This document shows positions 36,513-48,090 of a stretch of 64,000 nt of DNA, one piece after another. The stretch's first letter is position 1. The number at the start of each line of letters is the position of its first letter. Below the pieces are notes generated by a model that saw only the letters and a program-made list of their open reading frames with translations, ran no database searches and was not told the DNA's origin. The translations under genes and the position numbers were made by a program. The stretch comes from Megalobrama amblycephala (Eukaryota; Chordata; Actinopteri; Cypriniformes; Xenocyprididae): positions 32,614,166 to 32,678,165 of the forward strand of contig NC_063061.1 in NCBI RefSeq assembly GCF_018812025.1, given 5' to 3'.

Positions 36513-38648
36513 TTAACTTTGCTCAATAGACACCTTTATGCAATGTTTTTTCTTATGAGTATATAGATTAGATAACTGGGTGAAACTCTTCCCACATGAA
36601 GAGCACTGGTGCGGCTTCTCTCCAGTATGAACTCTCTCATGATCTCTCAGGTTTCCTGTCCGAGCAAAACTCATTCCACAGTGTGAGCACTTGTACGGTC
36701 TCTCTCCAGTGTGAATTCTCTCATGATCTTTCAAACATTTTGAGTAAGAGAAACTCTTTTCACAGTGTGAGCACTTGTATGGTTTCTCTCCAGTATGAAT
36801 TCTCTGGTGCGATTTTAAGGCACTGGATGTATGGTAGCTCTTTCCACAGTCAGAGCACACATGAAGTCTCACACCAGTATGAATATTCTCATGCTGCTTT
36901 AAATTGTGCAGTTCTAAAAAACTCTTTCCACATAAAGAACAAAAGTGAGGCTTCAAACCAGTATGAATTTTAAGGTGTGCTCTTAAGTTTGATGCCAAAA
37001 CAAATGTTTTATCACACTGATCACAGCTGAATGATCTCACTCCCGAGTGAGAGCGCAAATGATTTTTGAGAACGCTTTTGTACCTGAAACTCTTTCCACA
37101 CTGAGAGCAGGTGAACGGTTTTTCTCCGGTGTGAATTCTCATGTGATCATTTAGGTGTCTTTGATGTAGGAAACTCTTTCCACACTGAGAGCATATGAAC
37201 GGTTTTTCTCCAGTGTGAATTTTCATGTGATCATTTAGGTGTCTTTGATGTAGGAAACTCTTTCCACACTGAGTGCATGTGAAAAGTCTTTCTCCAGTGT
37301 GAACTCTCATGTGTCTATTAAGGTTTGATTTCTGTGTGAAACTCTTTCCACACTCAGAGCAGGTGAAAGATCCTTCGACTCCAGATTTTCCAGCTTGTTT
37401 TTGTGTGAAATTCTCTTCAATCTTTGAACAGACTGCATTTCCATCTTCAGTTTTGAAATGATGAGGTTTTTGAAACAGATGTTGTTTGTCTTCATTTTTA
37501 TAAGTCAGTTTTCCATCTTCATTTGTAAAATGGTGTTTGTCTTCATTCACTTCAATCGGGTCTAAAATCAACATTAAATTCCCAAAATGAAAGAAGGAAA
37601 AATGAGAAATAAAGTTCATACTTAATCTAGCTTACTACTGAGTCTACTAGTATCTAGTTTTAGATGCATTGTTATATCCTCCTGAGAACCAGAGCATTTT
37701 TGTGTTTGTGAATTTAGTTTTTTTTATGTCATTACATTGTTGGGAGCATAAAAAATGAGAAAAAAATATATTTTATTCATATTTCATGCTATGTCCTCTG
37801 TAGAGGACACCAGGAATCAATTAAGAAAATAAAATGGCATGATAAGACATGTACAGGCAAAAACAATGTTTCTTTTTTCATTTACCAATCAATTTTTAGG
37901 TTTCAGGCCATTTCCAAACAAACTTTGAATAAAGATGATTCTAAAATATGTTATGAAAGATTTGATGTACTGTTTTACTTTATGTTTGTGTAAAATTGCC
38001 ATAAATGGGTAGTGAATTTATTTAATTTGCATATTAATGTGTTCTTGTGGCAACGTGTAATGAAAAAAAATAATAATGGGAGTAAAAACTTGGCAACACT
38101 TTCATAAGAATATCTCATATTTCATATATTGATATATAATTTCTTTCCCTATTAACTTGTGTCTCCCCAAAATGCCTGATAAAATGTTGTAAGTCCTAGT
38201 GTCTTCTACAGAGGACATATATGAAATCAATGCCCTGTTTAGTAACAGAAAGTCATATTTTGATCCCCATAATGTTTTCTTGAGATGCTTATTTATGACA
38301 AATTTGAAAATTAATCAGATTTAAATGATAATTATAAAATATTATCATATTTCCATAAGAAATCTAAATTTGATCATTCAGTCAATGAGATATCTCTGAA
38401 AAGCCCCGAATGTGCTCTTTACAGGACATCCAGACTTAAAACTGTGAGATGTATGTTCTCAGAGGAATTCAATAAAATATAATGTCCTCTACAGAGGAAA
38501 AAAGTCTATGCCTTGGTCTCAGGAGGATATGTCAGTCTTCATCTTAATGTTCCTCATCAGTCATTAAAGAGAATGAAGGAAAACACCAACCTATTAGTTC
38601 CTCTGTATCTTCATCTTTTATTCTGCAGGGTTCTTCCTTAAACTCCAT
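36513..38648 (-). CDS. FiNZ-type C2H2 zinc-finger gene H
   Basis: Coding exons are 38591-38648 (exon 2, 38591-38707) and 36513-37561; 1107 nt, 368 residues. It starts MEFKEEPCRIKDEDTEELI. The ten fingers have contacts QSNR, HRHD, HRHD, YSVN, LSNA, EHNQ, TSAS, YKCD, RGND, QSNT. Fingers 2 and 3 have the same contact set, a sign of in-array duplication. The tail ends CIKVSIEQS. It is paired with gene I through a duplication of over 3 kb that covers flanks, both introns and promoter. Confidence 0.88.
37677..38527. mobile_element. TA-target MITE, copy 2 (intron 2 of gene H)
   Basis: The ends are TCCTCCTGAG and CTCAGGAGGA, each next to TA. Paralogues without it read ATTGTTATATGTCAG, so the empty site is known. 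851 bp, with no transposase frame, so it is non-autonomous. Confidence 0.8.
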
Positions 38649-39042
38649 CTTTACAATAGTATGTCAGTAGTTTCTCCTGGAGTAATTCCTCCTGATTGCT
38701 TCTTCTCCTGTGGGAAGATGGGAATATTCCCCAGCATTTAAACTCTCACTGTTTAGTAACAAGTCTACTCATCTAGCTGATGTTTATGTTGCTCTTGCTT
38801 TGGATCTGATAAAACTGTGTTTACCAGGTTTCACTACATAAAATGAAAACACAACTCGTAATCTTCACAAATTGTAAAAAAAAAAAAAAAACAGTAACGA
38901 GTTTACGTTTCACGGCCGAAATGTACATCAGTCAGCTCATTTTGATTGATTTCTGAGTGACTCACTAAACGAACTGACTCGTTTAGTCGTTTGGATTTAG
39001 ATTTCTCCAAATAAACATTAAAATAAATGTAACGTTACTCAC

Positions 39043-39185
39043 AGTCTAAAACAGCAGATTTAGCGCAGAATGAACGGCTGTGTTCCACTTGACATGTTTA
39101 TGTTCCCTTCCCTCGCTCACTTCTCTTCTTCTCCTAGACTCGGATGAGTGTCATTGCTTCGGTTGCACGAGCGCCCTCTACTGGC
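39043..39185 (-). promoter_or_regulatory. Gene H promoter / non-coding exon 1 with CTCF-core match
   Basis: Donor T|GTGAGT puts the exon end at 39043. An exact CTCF core on the minus strand lies at 39171-39185. Confidence 0.55.
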
Positions 39186-40945
39186 AGAACTCCAGTGATG
39201 GGATTTATTTTTTAATTTAGATAACGATGTCACGGTAAAGTGAAAATGAAAGTTGTAAAGTGAAATAATCAATTATAGAGGGGCAAATTAAAAACAAAAC
39301 GAAAGAACTAAATGTTAACCTATACTATACAGTATGCTACTATTATTTCTTTATAGTATTTTAGCCATTATGTTCTCAAGTGATGTTATTATCAGAAATA
39401 TTTACAGTACTGTTGAACTATCAATTCTTCAATTCAGTTCAGAGAGAAGCTGAAAGAATATTGATGAGGTTGTAATTTCATTAGACATTTTCATTTAATT
39501 AACATTTTTATTAAGCATGGACCTTAAAGGCTTATTTCTACTATACGCTTATTTTGTAAATGTAAGTATTTAAATAAAATTTTAGCCAAGCACAAACTGG
39601 GCACTTCATGCAGTTAAACTGGTCACATTTACCAAATCAGGTGATTATGTTTGCCCATTTATGCAAATGTATAGTGACAAAATAATAATGAGTTGTAAAT
39701 GGTAAATGTAAGTATTTCATTACAATTTTACACAATCTGGGCACTTAATGCAGATATAACTGGTCACATTTACCAAAACAGGTAATTATGTTTACCTGTA
39801 GTGACAAAATAATAATGAGGTTGGCTGTCACCGTCAGTTTAGTGCAGTGATTGTATTTGTGAAGACACTGATGACACCATAAAAAAGCTTCAGCTTTTGG
39901 TTTTATTTTTCATCAAACAATATATACAAAACAAATGTAAGCAAGTAGTGTTAAATCCTATCTAAATAAATTCTCATTTTAACTAACAAAATTCACATCA
40001 ATGTTCTTGGATTCGCTGGATAGATGGCTAAAAAACATTGTTTTTGTTCTTTATACACTCTGATCTCCTTTGTTAGTCTGTTTCTGGTTATACAAGATTT
40101 TATCCCCACTTCTGCAAGCATCCTCTTTGTGTGACGACGCTGCTTGAGTTTCCCAGTAAACCATGGTTATCATTAGTGAATGAAAAGGATGTCTGGTAGG
40201 AATGCATATATCCTCACAGAAACTGATGTATGATGTTACAGTCTCTGTAAGCTCAACCAGATCATTGGCAGCAGCTTCAAAAACACTCCAGTCAGTGCAG
40301 TCAAAGCAGGCTTGTAAATCCCGCTCTGCTTCATTAGGTCATCTTTTTGCAGCCCATATTTCTGCCTGTTGTAAGATGAAGACAGCGATCAAAGAGCCAC
40401 AAAGATGCACGTGGGACAGAGTCAGGCCATATCTTTAGGAAATGCAATCACAAGAATTAGACTTAAAAGAATTAAAAGTAGTGCTGTTGGAGAGTGTTGT
40501 GATAAATGACAGCAGTGCTCAATGCATTAAATCATTAACCAGATTAACGATCAATCAATCAACGAATTAAACTCACTCATACTGTTCAAAATTACTAAAA
40601 CCTCATTTGAAGTTGACAAATAATCAATTTTCATCTCTAATAATCAAAATAATGCAGGAAACTGTAAAATGAACTGCAGCAGTGCTAAACTGTTCACTCC
40701 ATCATGTAATTAACAACACAAACTATCAATGTCTGAATCAAACTCACTACTAAGACTGCTTACAGTTTCTTTTCCATGCATCATTTTATTACATCCATAA
40801 GTGGTTTTAGTCATGTACGTTTCAAACATTTACCGTAATCAAACTTTACTAATAATGTTTTAGCCAATTATCCAAGCTTTTGCTTAATATGAATGTCAAA
40901 TGTTTTACTTGTAAGATAATTATTTACGACTGATGGCTCTGAACA
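39186..40945. other. Spacer between H and I
   Basis: The first part is shared with the spacer after gene I. A roughly 100-bp segment is repeated (39560-39680 and 39700-39800: CTGGTCACATTTACCAAA). A LINE fragment lies at 40075-40422. From about 40430 the sequence repeats 35970-36500. Confidence 0.5.
40075..40422 (-). mobile_element. LINE fragment (reverse-transcriptase linker region)
   Basis: On the minus strand it reads QACFDCTDWSVFEAAANDLV, then ELTETVTSYISFCEDICIPT, and decayed continuation. This text is characteristic of fish non-LTR elements upstream of the RT core. Stops and a frame change are present. It is absent from the matching place before gene H. Confidence 0.6.
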
Positions 40946-43411
40946 TTAACTTTGCTCAATAGACACCTTTATGCAATGTTTTTTCTTATGAGTCTGAAGA
41001 TTAGATAATTGGCTGAAACTCTTCCCACATGAAGAGCACTGGTGCGGCTTCTCTCCAGTATGAACTCTCTCATGATCTCTCAGGTTTCCTGTCCAAGCAA
41101 AGCTCATTCCACAGTGTGAGCACTTGTACGGTCTCTCTCCAGTATGAATTCTCTCGTGAACTTTCAAGCATTTTGAGAGAGAGAAACTCTTTTCACAGTG
41201 CGAGCACTTGTACGGTCTCTCTCCAGTATGAATTCTCTCATGATCTTTCAAACATTTTGAGAGAGAGAAACTCTTTTCACAGTGTGAGCACTTGTATGGT
41301 TTCTCTCCAGTATGAATTCTCTGGTGCGATTTTAATGCACTGGATGTATGGTAGCTCTTCCCACAGTCAGAGCACACATGAGGTCTCACACCAGTATGAA
41401 TATTCTCATGCTTTTTTAAATTGTGCAGTTCTGTAAAACCCTTCCCACATAAAGAACAAAAGTGAAGCTTCAAACCAGTATGAATTTTAAGGTGTGTTCT
41501 TAATTTTGATGCCAAAACAAATGTTTTATCACACTGATCACAGCTAAATGATCTCACTCCAGAGTGAGAGCTCAGATGATTTTTGAGAACGCTTTTGTAC
41601 CTGAAACTCTTTCCACACTCAGAGCAGGTGAACGGTTTTTCTTCAGTGTGAATTCTCATGTGATCATTTAGGTGTCTTTTATGTAAGAAACTCTTTCCAC
41701 AGTCAAAGCATGTGAATGTTTTTTCTCCAGTGTGAATTTTCATGTGGTCATTTAGGTGTCTTTTACGTAGGAAACTCTTTCCACACTGAGTGCATGTGAA
41801 CGGTCTTTCTCCAGTGTGAACTCTCATGTGTATCTTCAGGTTTGATTTCTGTGTGAAACTCTTTCCACACTCAGAGCAGGTGAAAGATCCTTCGACTCCA
41901 GATTTTCCAGCTTGTTTTTGTGTGAAATTCTCTTCAGTCTTTGAACGGTCTGCATTTCCATCTTCACTTTTGAAATGAAGAGGTTTTTGAAACAGATGTT
42001 TGTCTTCATTTTTATATGTCAGTTTTCCATCTTCATTAGTGAAATGATGGTGTTTGACATCATTTACTTCTACTGGGTCTAAAATCAACATTAAATTCCC
42101 AAAATTAATGAAGGAAAAATGAGAAACAAAGAAATAAAGTTGATTCTTAATTTAGCACAAATATAGCTTACTAGATAGTCTACAAGTATCTAGTTTTAGA
42201 TGTTATATGTATTGTGTGTGAATTTTTTTTTTTATGTCATTATATTGTTGGGAGCATAAAAATTGAGGGGGGAAAAAAAGATATTTTATTAATATTTCAT
42301 GCTATGTCCTCTGTAGAGGATACCAGTAATAAAATGGCATGATAAGACATGTACAGGCAAAAACAATGTTTATTTTTTCATTTACCAATCAATATTTAGG
42401 TTTCAGGCCATTTCCAACCAAACTTTGAATAAAGATGATTCTAAAATATGTTATGAAAGATTTGATGTACTGTTTTACTTTATGTTTGTGTAAAATATAA
42501 ATGGGTAGTCAATTTTTTTAATTTGCATATCAATGTGTTCTTGTGGCAACAAGTAATGAAAAAATTAATAATGGGAGTAAAAACTTGGCAACATTTTCAT
42601 AAGAATATCTCATATTTCATAAGAATATTTATTATATAACTTCTTTCCCTACTGACTTGTGTTTCCCCGAAATGCCTGATAAAATGTTGTAAGTCCTTGT
42701 GTCTTCTACAGAGGACATATATAAAATCAATGCCCTGTTTAGTAACAATGTGTCATATTTTGCTTTGAAACCCCGTAATGTTTTCTTGAGATGCTTATTT
42801 ATGACAAATTCGAAAATTACTCAGAATAAATCATAATTCCAAAATATTATAATTTTCCATAAGAAATCGAAATTTGATCATTCAGTCAATGAGATATCAA
42901 ATGTCATTTGATATCTCTGGAAGCCTCGAATGTGCTCTTTACAGGACATCCAGACTTAAAACTGAGATATAGGCCTGGTTTCACAAACAGGGCTTAGCCT
43001 AAACCAGGATCAGGCCTTGGTTCAATTAGGGCATTTAAGTGGCTTTTATACATGTTCACTTGAAAAAAAACATTACTGGTGTGCATCTTAAGACAAAACA
43101 ATGGCACTGACATGTTTTAAGATGCGTCAGTACAAGTTGCGTTTAGTTAAAACAGCTTAAAGTTGCATTTTAGTCCAGCACAAGCTTAAGACTTGTCTGT
43201 GAAACCAGGGGATATGGTCTCAGAGAAATTCAATAAAATATAATGTCCTCTACATAGAAAAAAAATGTATATGCCTGGGTCTCAGGAGGATATATCGGTT
43301 TTCATCTTAATGTTCCTCATCAGTCATTAAAGAGAATGAAGGAAAACACCAACCTATTAGTTCTTCTGTATCTTCATCTTTTATTCTGCAGGTTTCTTCC
43401 TTAAACTCCAT
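40946..43411 (-). CDS. FiNZ-type C2H2 zinc-finger gene I
   Basis: Coding exons are 43354-43411 (exon 2, 43354-43467) and 40946-42078; 1191 nt, 396 residues, the longest array here. It starts MEFKEETCRIKDEDTEELI, with Pro7 replaced by Thr. The eleven fingers have contacts QSNI, RRHD, HRHD, YSVN, LSKT, EHNK, TSAS, LKCD, LKCV, WGND, QSNT. Fingers 8 and 9 (KSFSLSKCLK) are a tandem repeat of the single finger 8 in gene H. Intron 2 holds a MITE within a MITE. Confidence 0.88.
42215..43290. mobile_element. TA-target MITE, copy 3, left end lost (intron 2 of gene I)
   Basis: It is homologous to the copy in gene H, with right end CTCAGGAGGA at 43281-43290. The left terminus is deleted. It is interrupted by a second MITE at 42974-43209. 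Confidence 0.7.
42974..43209. mobile_element. Nested MITE with CCTGGTTTCACA ends
   Basis: It has inverted ends CCTGGTTTCACA and TGTGAAACCAGG. GATAT occurs on both sides. Gene H's copy of the host element is continuous here (GAGATGTATGTTCTCAGAG, 38445-38463), so this insertion followed the H/I duplication. Confidence 0.8.
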
Positions 43412-43792
43412 CTTTACAATAGTATGTCAGTAGTTTCTCCTGGAGTAATTCCTCCTGATTGCTTCTCCTGTGGGAAGATGGGAATATTCCCCAGCATTTA
43501 AACTCTCATTGTTTAGTATCAAGTCTACTCATCTAGCTGATTTTTATGTTGCTCTTACTTTGGATCTGATTTTGAAACTCTGTTTACCAGGTTTCACTAC
43601 ATAAAATGAAAACAAAACTCGTAATCTTCACAAATTGTAATGTACAATACAGTAACGAGTTTCACGGCCGTAATGAACAACATCAGTCAGTTCATTTTTA
43701 TTTATTTCTGAGTGATTCACTAAAATGAACGGATTTGTTTAGTCGTTTGGATTTAGATTTATCATAATAAATGATAAAATGAACGTACTCAC

Positions 43793-43943
43793 AGTCACAG
43801 TCTAAAACAGCAGATTTAGAGCAGAATGAACGGCTGTGTTCCACTTCTCATGTTTAGACTATGTTAATTTTCCTCGCTCACTTCTCTTCTCCTAGACTCG
43901 GATGAGTGTCATTACTTCGGTTGCATGAGCGCCCTCTACTGGA
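43793..43943 (-). promoter_or_regulatory. Gene I promoter / non-coding exon 1 with CTCF-core match
   Basis: Donor T|GTGAGT puts the exon end at 43793; the CAGTC next to it is doubled (CACAGTCACAGTC). The exact 12-base CTCF core lies on the minus strand at 43931-43942. Confidence 0.55.
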
Positions 43944-44826
43944 GGAACTCCAATGATGGGAATTTTTTAAAATTTATTTAGATAACGGACAATGTGTCGC
44001 ACTAAAGTGAAAATTAAAGTTGTAAAGTGAAATAATCAATTAAAGAAAGGCAAATTAAAAACACAACGAAAGAACTGAATGTTAGCCTATACTATACAGT
44101 AGCTACTGTTATTTCTTTATAGTATTTTAGTCATTATCTTCTCAAAAGTGGTGTTATTATCAGAAATGAGCTCTATATTTCCAGTACCGTTAAACTATCA
44201 ATTCTTCACTTCAGTTCAGAGAGAAGCTGAAACAATATTGATAAGGTTTGTAATTTCATTAGACATTTTCATGTAACATGTTTATTAAACATAGACCTTA
44301 ACTTTCATTACGAAGGCTTATTTGTAGTATTGTACGCTTATTTTGTAAATGTAAATGTTAAATGTAAGTATTTAATTACAATTTTACACAAACTGGGCAT
44401 TTAATGCAGATATAACTGGTCACATTTACCAAAACAGGTAATTATGTTTACCTGTAGTGACAAAATAATAATGAGGTTGGCTGTCACCATCAGTTTAGTG
44501 TAGCAATTGTATTTGTGAAGACATTGATGACACCATAAAAAAAGCTTGAACTTTTGGTTGTATTTTTCATCAAACAATATATACAAAACACTTTTTATAT
44601 AAATACGTTTATTCTGCCTGATCTGCTGAACTGTCATAATTGTGTTTCACCACAGAATACACAAAGACATTGCACAATGTGCTCACTGATTCTTGAGATA
44701 AGACACAAGATATGTTTTAGAAGTTAATTTTTTATTATTTAATACAATTATTTTTAAACTGACATATTTGTAGACAAAGGTCTCAGCTAATGAACCATGT
44801 AAGGGAACAGGTTTTTTCTGAAAATG

Positions 44827-44857
<31 letters not shown>

Positions 44858-45151
44858 GTACATTTATCCACTTTGGAACTTAATTTGTGTCAACTCCGTC
44901 AGACACAATAAAAAGCATGATATTTTAATTTGATCAATCCAACAACAGTGTAAAGTTTCAATTATGTAATAATGGTGTTCAGTAAAGGAGCTAACTGAAA
45001 CAATAAATTCTCTAATAAAATTTATTGCATCAGGGTTATTGTGAACAATCCAGTTAATAAATTCCTTAATTCCTTTTTAATATTAACATAACCAATGTTC
45101 TTAAGTAAATCAGACATGATATCACGTAGTTCAAAATTGATGATCAGTTTT
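43944..45151. other. Spacer between I and J
   Basis: It is shared with the spacer after gene H up to about 44590. A long T run follows (44829-44852). No gene is supported. Confidence 0.45.
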
Positions 45152-46050
45152 TCACTTAGTCACCTTCGGGCAATGCTTTTTTATATGAGTCCGTAGATTA
45201 GATAATTGGGTGAAACTCTTTCCACAGTGTGAGCACTTGTAGGGTTTCTCTCCAGTATGAATTCTCTGGTGTGATTTTAAGTCACTTGATGTCGTAAAGC
45301 TCTTCCCACAGTCAGAGCACACAAAAGGTCTCACACCAGTATGAATACGCTGGTGAACTAGAAAAGTTTGCAGTAGTGAAAAACTCTTTCCACAAACAGA
45401 ACACACGTGAGGCTTCACACCAGCATGCATTTTAAGGTGTGTTATTAAGCTTGATTCCACAACAAATGTTTTATCACACTGATCACAGTTGAATGATCTC
45501 ACTCCAGAGTGACGGCGCAGATGATTGTCGAGAGTGCTTTTGTGAGTGAAACTCTTTCCACACCGAGTGCATGTGAACGGTTTTTCTCCAGTGTGAATTC
45601 TCATGTGTGTCTTAAGGTTTCCTTTCAGAATGAAACCCTTTCCACATTCAGAGCAGGTGAATGTTTTTTCTCCTGTGTGAATTCTCACGTGTCTCTTAAA
45701 GTTTCCTTTCAGAACGAAACTCTTTCCACACTCAGAGCAAGTGAACTGTTTTTCTCCAGTGTGAATTCTCATGTGTGTCTTAAGGTCTCCTTTCAGAATG
45801 AAACCTTTTCCACATTCAGAGCAGGTGAATGTTTTTTCTCCAGTGTGAATTTTCATGTGTCTCTTAAGATTTGATTTTTGTGTGAAACTCTTTCCACACT
45901 CAGAGCAGGTGAAAGATACTTTGACTCCAGATTTTCCAGCTCGATTTTGTCTAAAATTCTCTTCAATCTGTGAAACAACTGTGTTTCCATCTTCATTTTC
46001 CATCTTTTTTTGTAACCGTTGCCATTTGTCTTCATTTACGTCCATTGAGT
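45152..46050 (-). CDS. FiNZ-type zinc-finger gene J, start exon missing
   Basis: The last exon follows a CTAG acceptor (exon start 46050) in the usual phase. The first in-frame ATG is 46045 (MDVNEDKWQ), giving 297 residues. The nine fingers have contacts QSNR, LGDT, LGNR, LGNT, HSTN, VSST, LQTV, TSDS, QSNT. Fingers 2 and 4 are almost identical and finger 3 is related, a young internal expansion. The 58-nt start exon that should lie near 46150 is absent: homology stops at GAAGGAAAAC and other DNA follows. The protein may start at Met 46045, losing both PsiKxE sites, or the gene may be dead at the 5' end. The array itself is undamaged. Confidence 0.75.
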
Positions 46051-46224
46051 CTAGAAAAATTAGAAATGAAAAATAATTCAGGGAGCCTCAAATTTTTCAA
46101 CTTAAATTTTCCTCATCAGTCAATAAAGGGAAAGAAGGAAAACGCATAAAACGGATTTATACATTCAATATTGAAGCACATTAAGTACAAATACAATGAA
46201 TATGCAATCGCATAGTGCATATAT

Positions 46225-46620
46225 TTAGCAAAATGATCCTTTCCAAGTTAATTTTTGTAGCTGACTAATAAGTTTTTGGACATTGAATGGCTTTTCTAAG
46301 GTAAAAGTGATGGTAAATGTGACATTTTTACATTTTAGTGAGGGGAGATGGTTGCAGCACAACTTGCAAGACCAATTTAAAGCCTGCAGTGTGCAATGCT
46401 CTTTCAGTGAAACTGCAGCAAGCAGTAGGAAAAGGCTTTTAATCGCGACCACCGCTGACGTGCCTTCACACCAACACTCTCTGAAGAGCTTCCTTTTATA
46501 CCCGCTTCGTAGGGGCATGGTTCGCGATGCAAATCTCGCTTGCCAATGTCCATTGGCTCCTTTAGTTTACACTCGAAGGTGACTGGACTCTCAGGAGAGA
46601 TCCTAATTTGTCAGTCGAGT
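46225..46620 (-). mobile_element. LTR-like block with TATA, CCAAT and octamer motifs
   Basis: On the minus strand the order is ATTGG/CCAAT, ATTTGCAT octamer, then GCGGGTATAAAAGG (about 46494-46507), followed by a GC-balanced leader. This resembles the U3/R part of a fish LTR. It lies where gene J's start exon should be. No coding part of a retroelement is present, so it could be a solo LTR. Both boundaries are uncertain. Confidence 0.4.
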
Positions 46621-46771
46621 TTGACACTCCCACTGGTTTAGAAGTGTTTTTATTCAGTAAAATTAACCAGCTCTTAATAGTCATTCATTTGCATTGGACA
46701 CTGTTCGAGCTTAATGCATGTATAAGTTGTCAGATTTAGATTTCTCATAGTAAAAAAATTAATGCACTAAC

Positions 46772-46864
46772 AGTCTGATAAAGTCTCTTCAACAGTCATT
46801 TTGTGAACCATGATGAACTCAACATCATGTGGTTGAAATTAAAACAAATGTCGCCATCTAGAGG
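46772..46864 (-). promoter_or_regulatory. Gene J candidate promoter / exon 1, second type
   Basis: Donor T|GTTAGT puts the exon end at 46772. The exon resembles that of gene G. GCCATCTAGAGG (46853-46864) matches the CTCF core on the minus strand with one mismatch. Confidence 0.4.
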
Positions 46865-48090
46865 AAATTGACAAACTATTCTCCTAACTTCATATAGAAA
46901 CTCATGCGAGTTGTTCTGAGGATCAAAACCACACAAAATCTGCTTAAAGTATGATAAAGGCAATAAAATAATAGTTTAATTAATTTGAATTTTATCAAAT
47001 AGTTTCTCAAAGATATATGAAAGATAAGCCAAAAGATAAAAGATAAGCTTAAGTGCTCTTAAAAGTCAGTTCATTTTGACCTCTAGATGATATTCCCTTT
47101 TATAAGTCCTCTTGTAAGAACCACAGTTTGTTCAGTAACAATCTTATTAGAAAGATTTAATAAAATTATTATTTTTTATGTTATTTTTTTCCCCCCACAA
47201 TTGTACTGAAAACATCCCAAAGTTAACCTTGACTTGAAAACTGATATCATTACACCCCTTAAATGTATTCATCAAACTGGGCAGTGGTATTAATACAAAT
47301 ATGACATCAGTCCAAATGATGAACAGTCCTTTAATACAGTGAATATAAGAGATCAGTGTCTGTGAGCAAAGAAAAAACAGGCAAACTGAACAAATGACAC
47401 CGTCTTATACAGTAATCAACATTTGAATTGGATCAAAAAATTTCAAAGTTGTCCTAAGAAGAAGGTTTTAGGACAACTTTTATGAAAGTTTTTGATCCAC
47501 TTCAAATGTTGACTAGTGTAGTAAACCAATGAAAGCAGAGTATCTTTCAGTAAATCAGTGTAAAACACTGTACAGTGTGAAGATTGCAACTGCAAATGTA
47601 AAGTGTTATTTATTAGTACACCCTTGCTCGATATTGAGTACAATGTTTACCCTTGAAGAAAAAACACATGAATTTTGGGTTTCACCATGAGAATGTTCCA
47701 AAACCACATTTCACATATTTGAAATGTGATTTTAACATGATTGCATGTGTGAAGTTGATGTGGTTTCCCTCCATTTCATGTAAACAAGTTTATTCATTAA
47801 GTCACATTAGCTCTGCTCATTTTTATTTCTCTTAGTGTCCAAATGTACAGAGCATTTCTTTCAAAGGATCAAAACATCTCTTCATAAATCACATTTTACA
47901 GCAACAATAGTTTTATATGAACTATTACTGACCCTGCCAAAATGTTCTTTTACAAATTAACAATTTTTTAGCAAATTACACTCTTAAATCACTATGGAAA
48001 CAAATTCCAGTTTTTGCTGAATGTGAATGTCAAATTATTTACTTGTATGTGTATTATTTGTGAGTAATGGATCTAAATATGAACATTTGC
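46865..48090. other. Spacer between J and K
   Basis: It contains a foldback at 47410-47520. The arms GTAATCAACATTTGAA...TTGTCCTAA and its inverse enclose a short GAAGAAGG turn. The rest is AT-rich, with no gene. Confidence 0.5.

Noticed and set aside
36596..36973. Long plus-strand frames opposite zinc-finger exons (also 41029-41436, 45509-45874, 31160-31351)
   Set aside because: They are antisense readings of the 84-bp finger repeat; periodic text such as SFHS or SLQYE simply mirrors the fingers.
46283..46582. 97- and 99-codon frames at the LTR-like block
   Set aside because: Overlapping frames on both strands with no family features; more likely regulatory or leader DNA.
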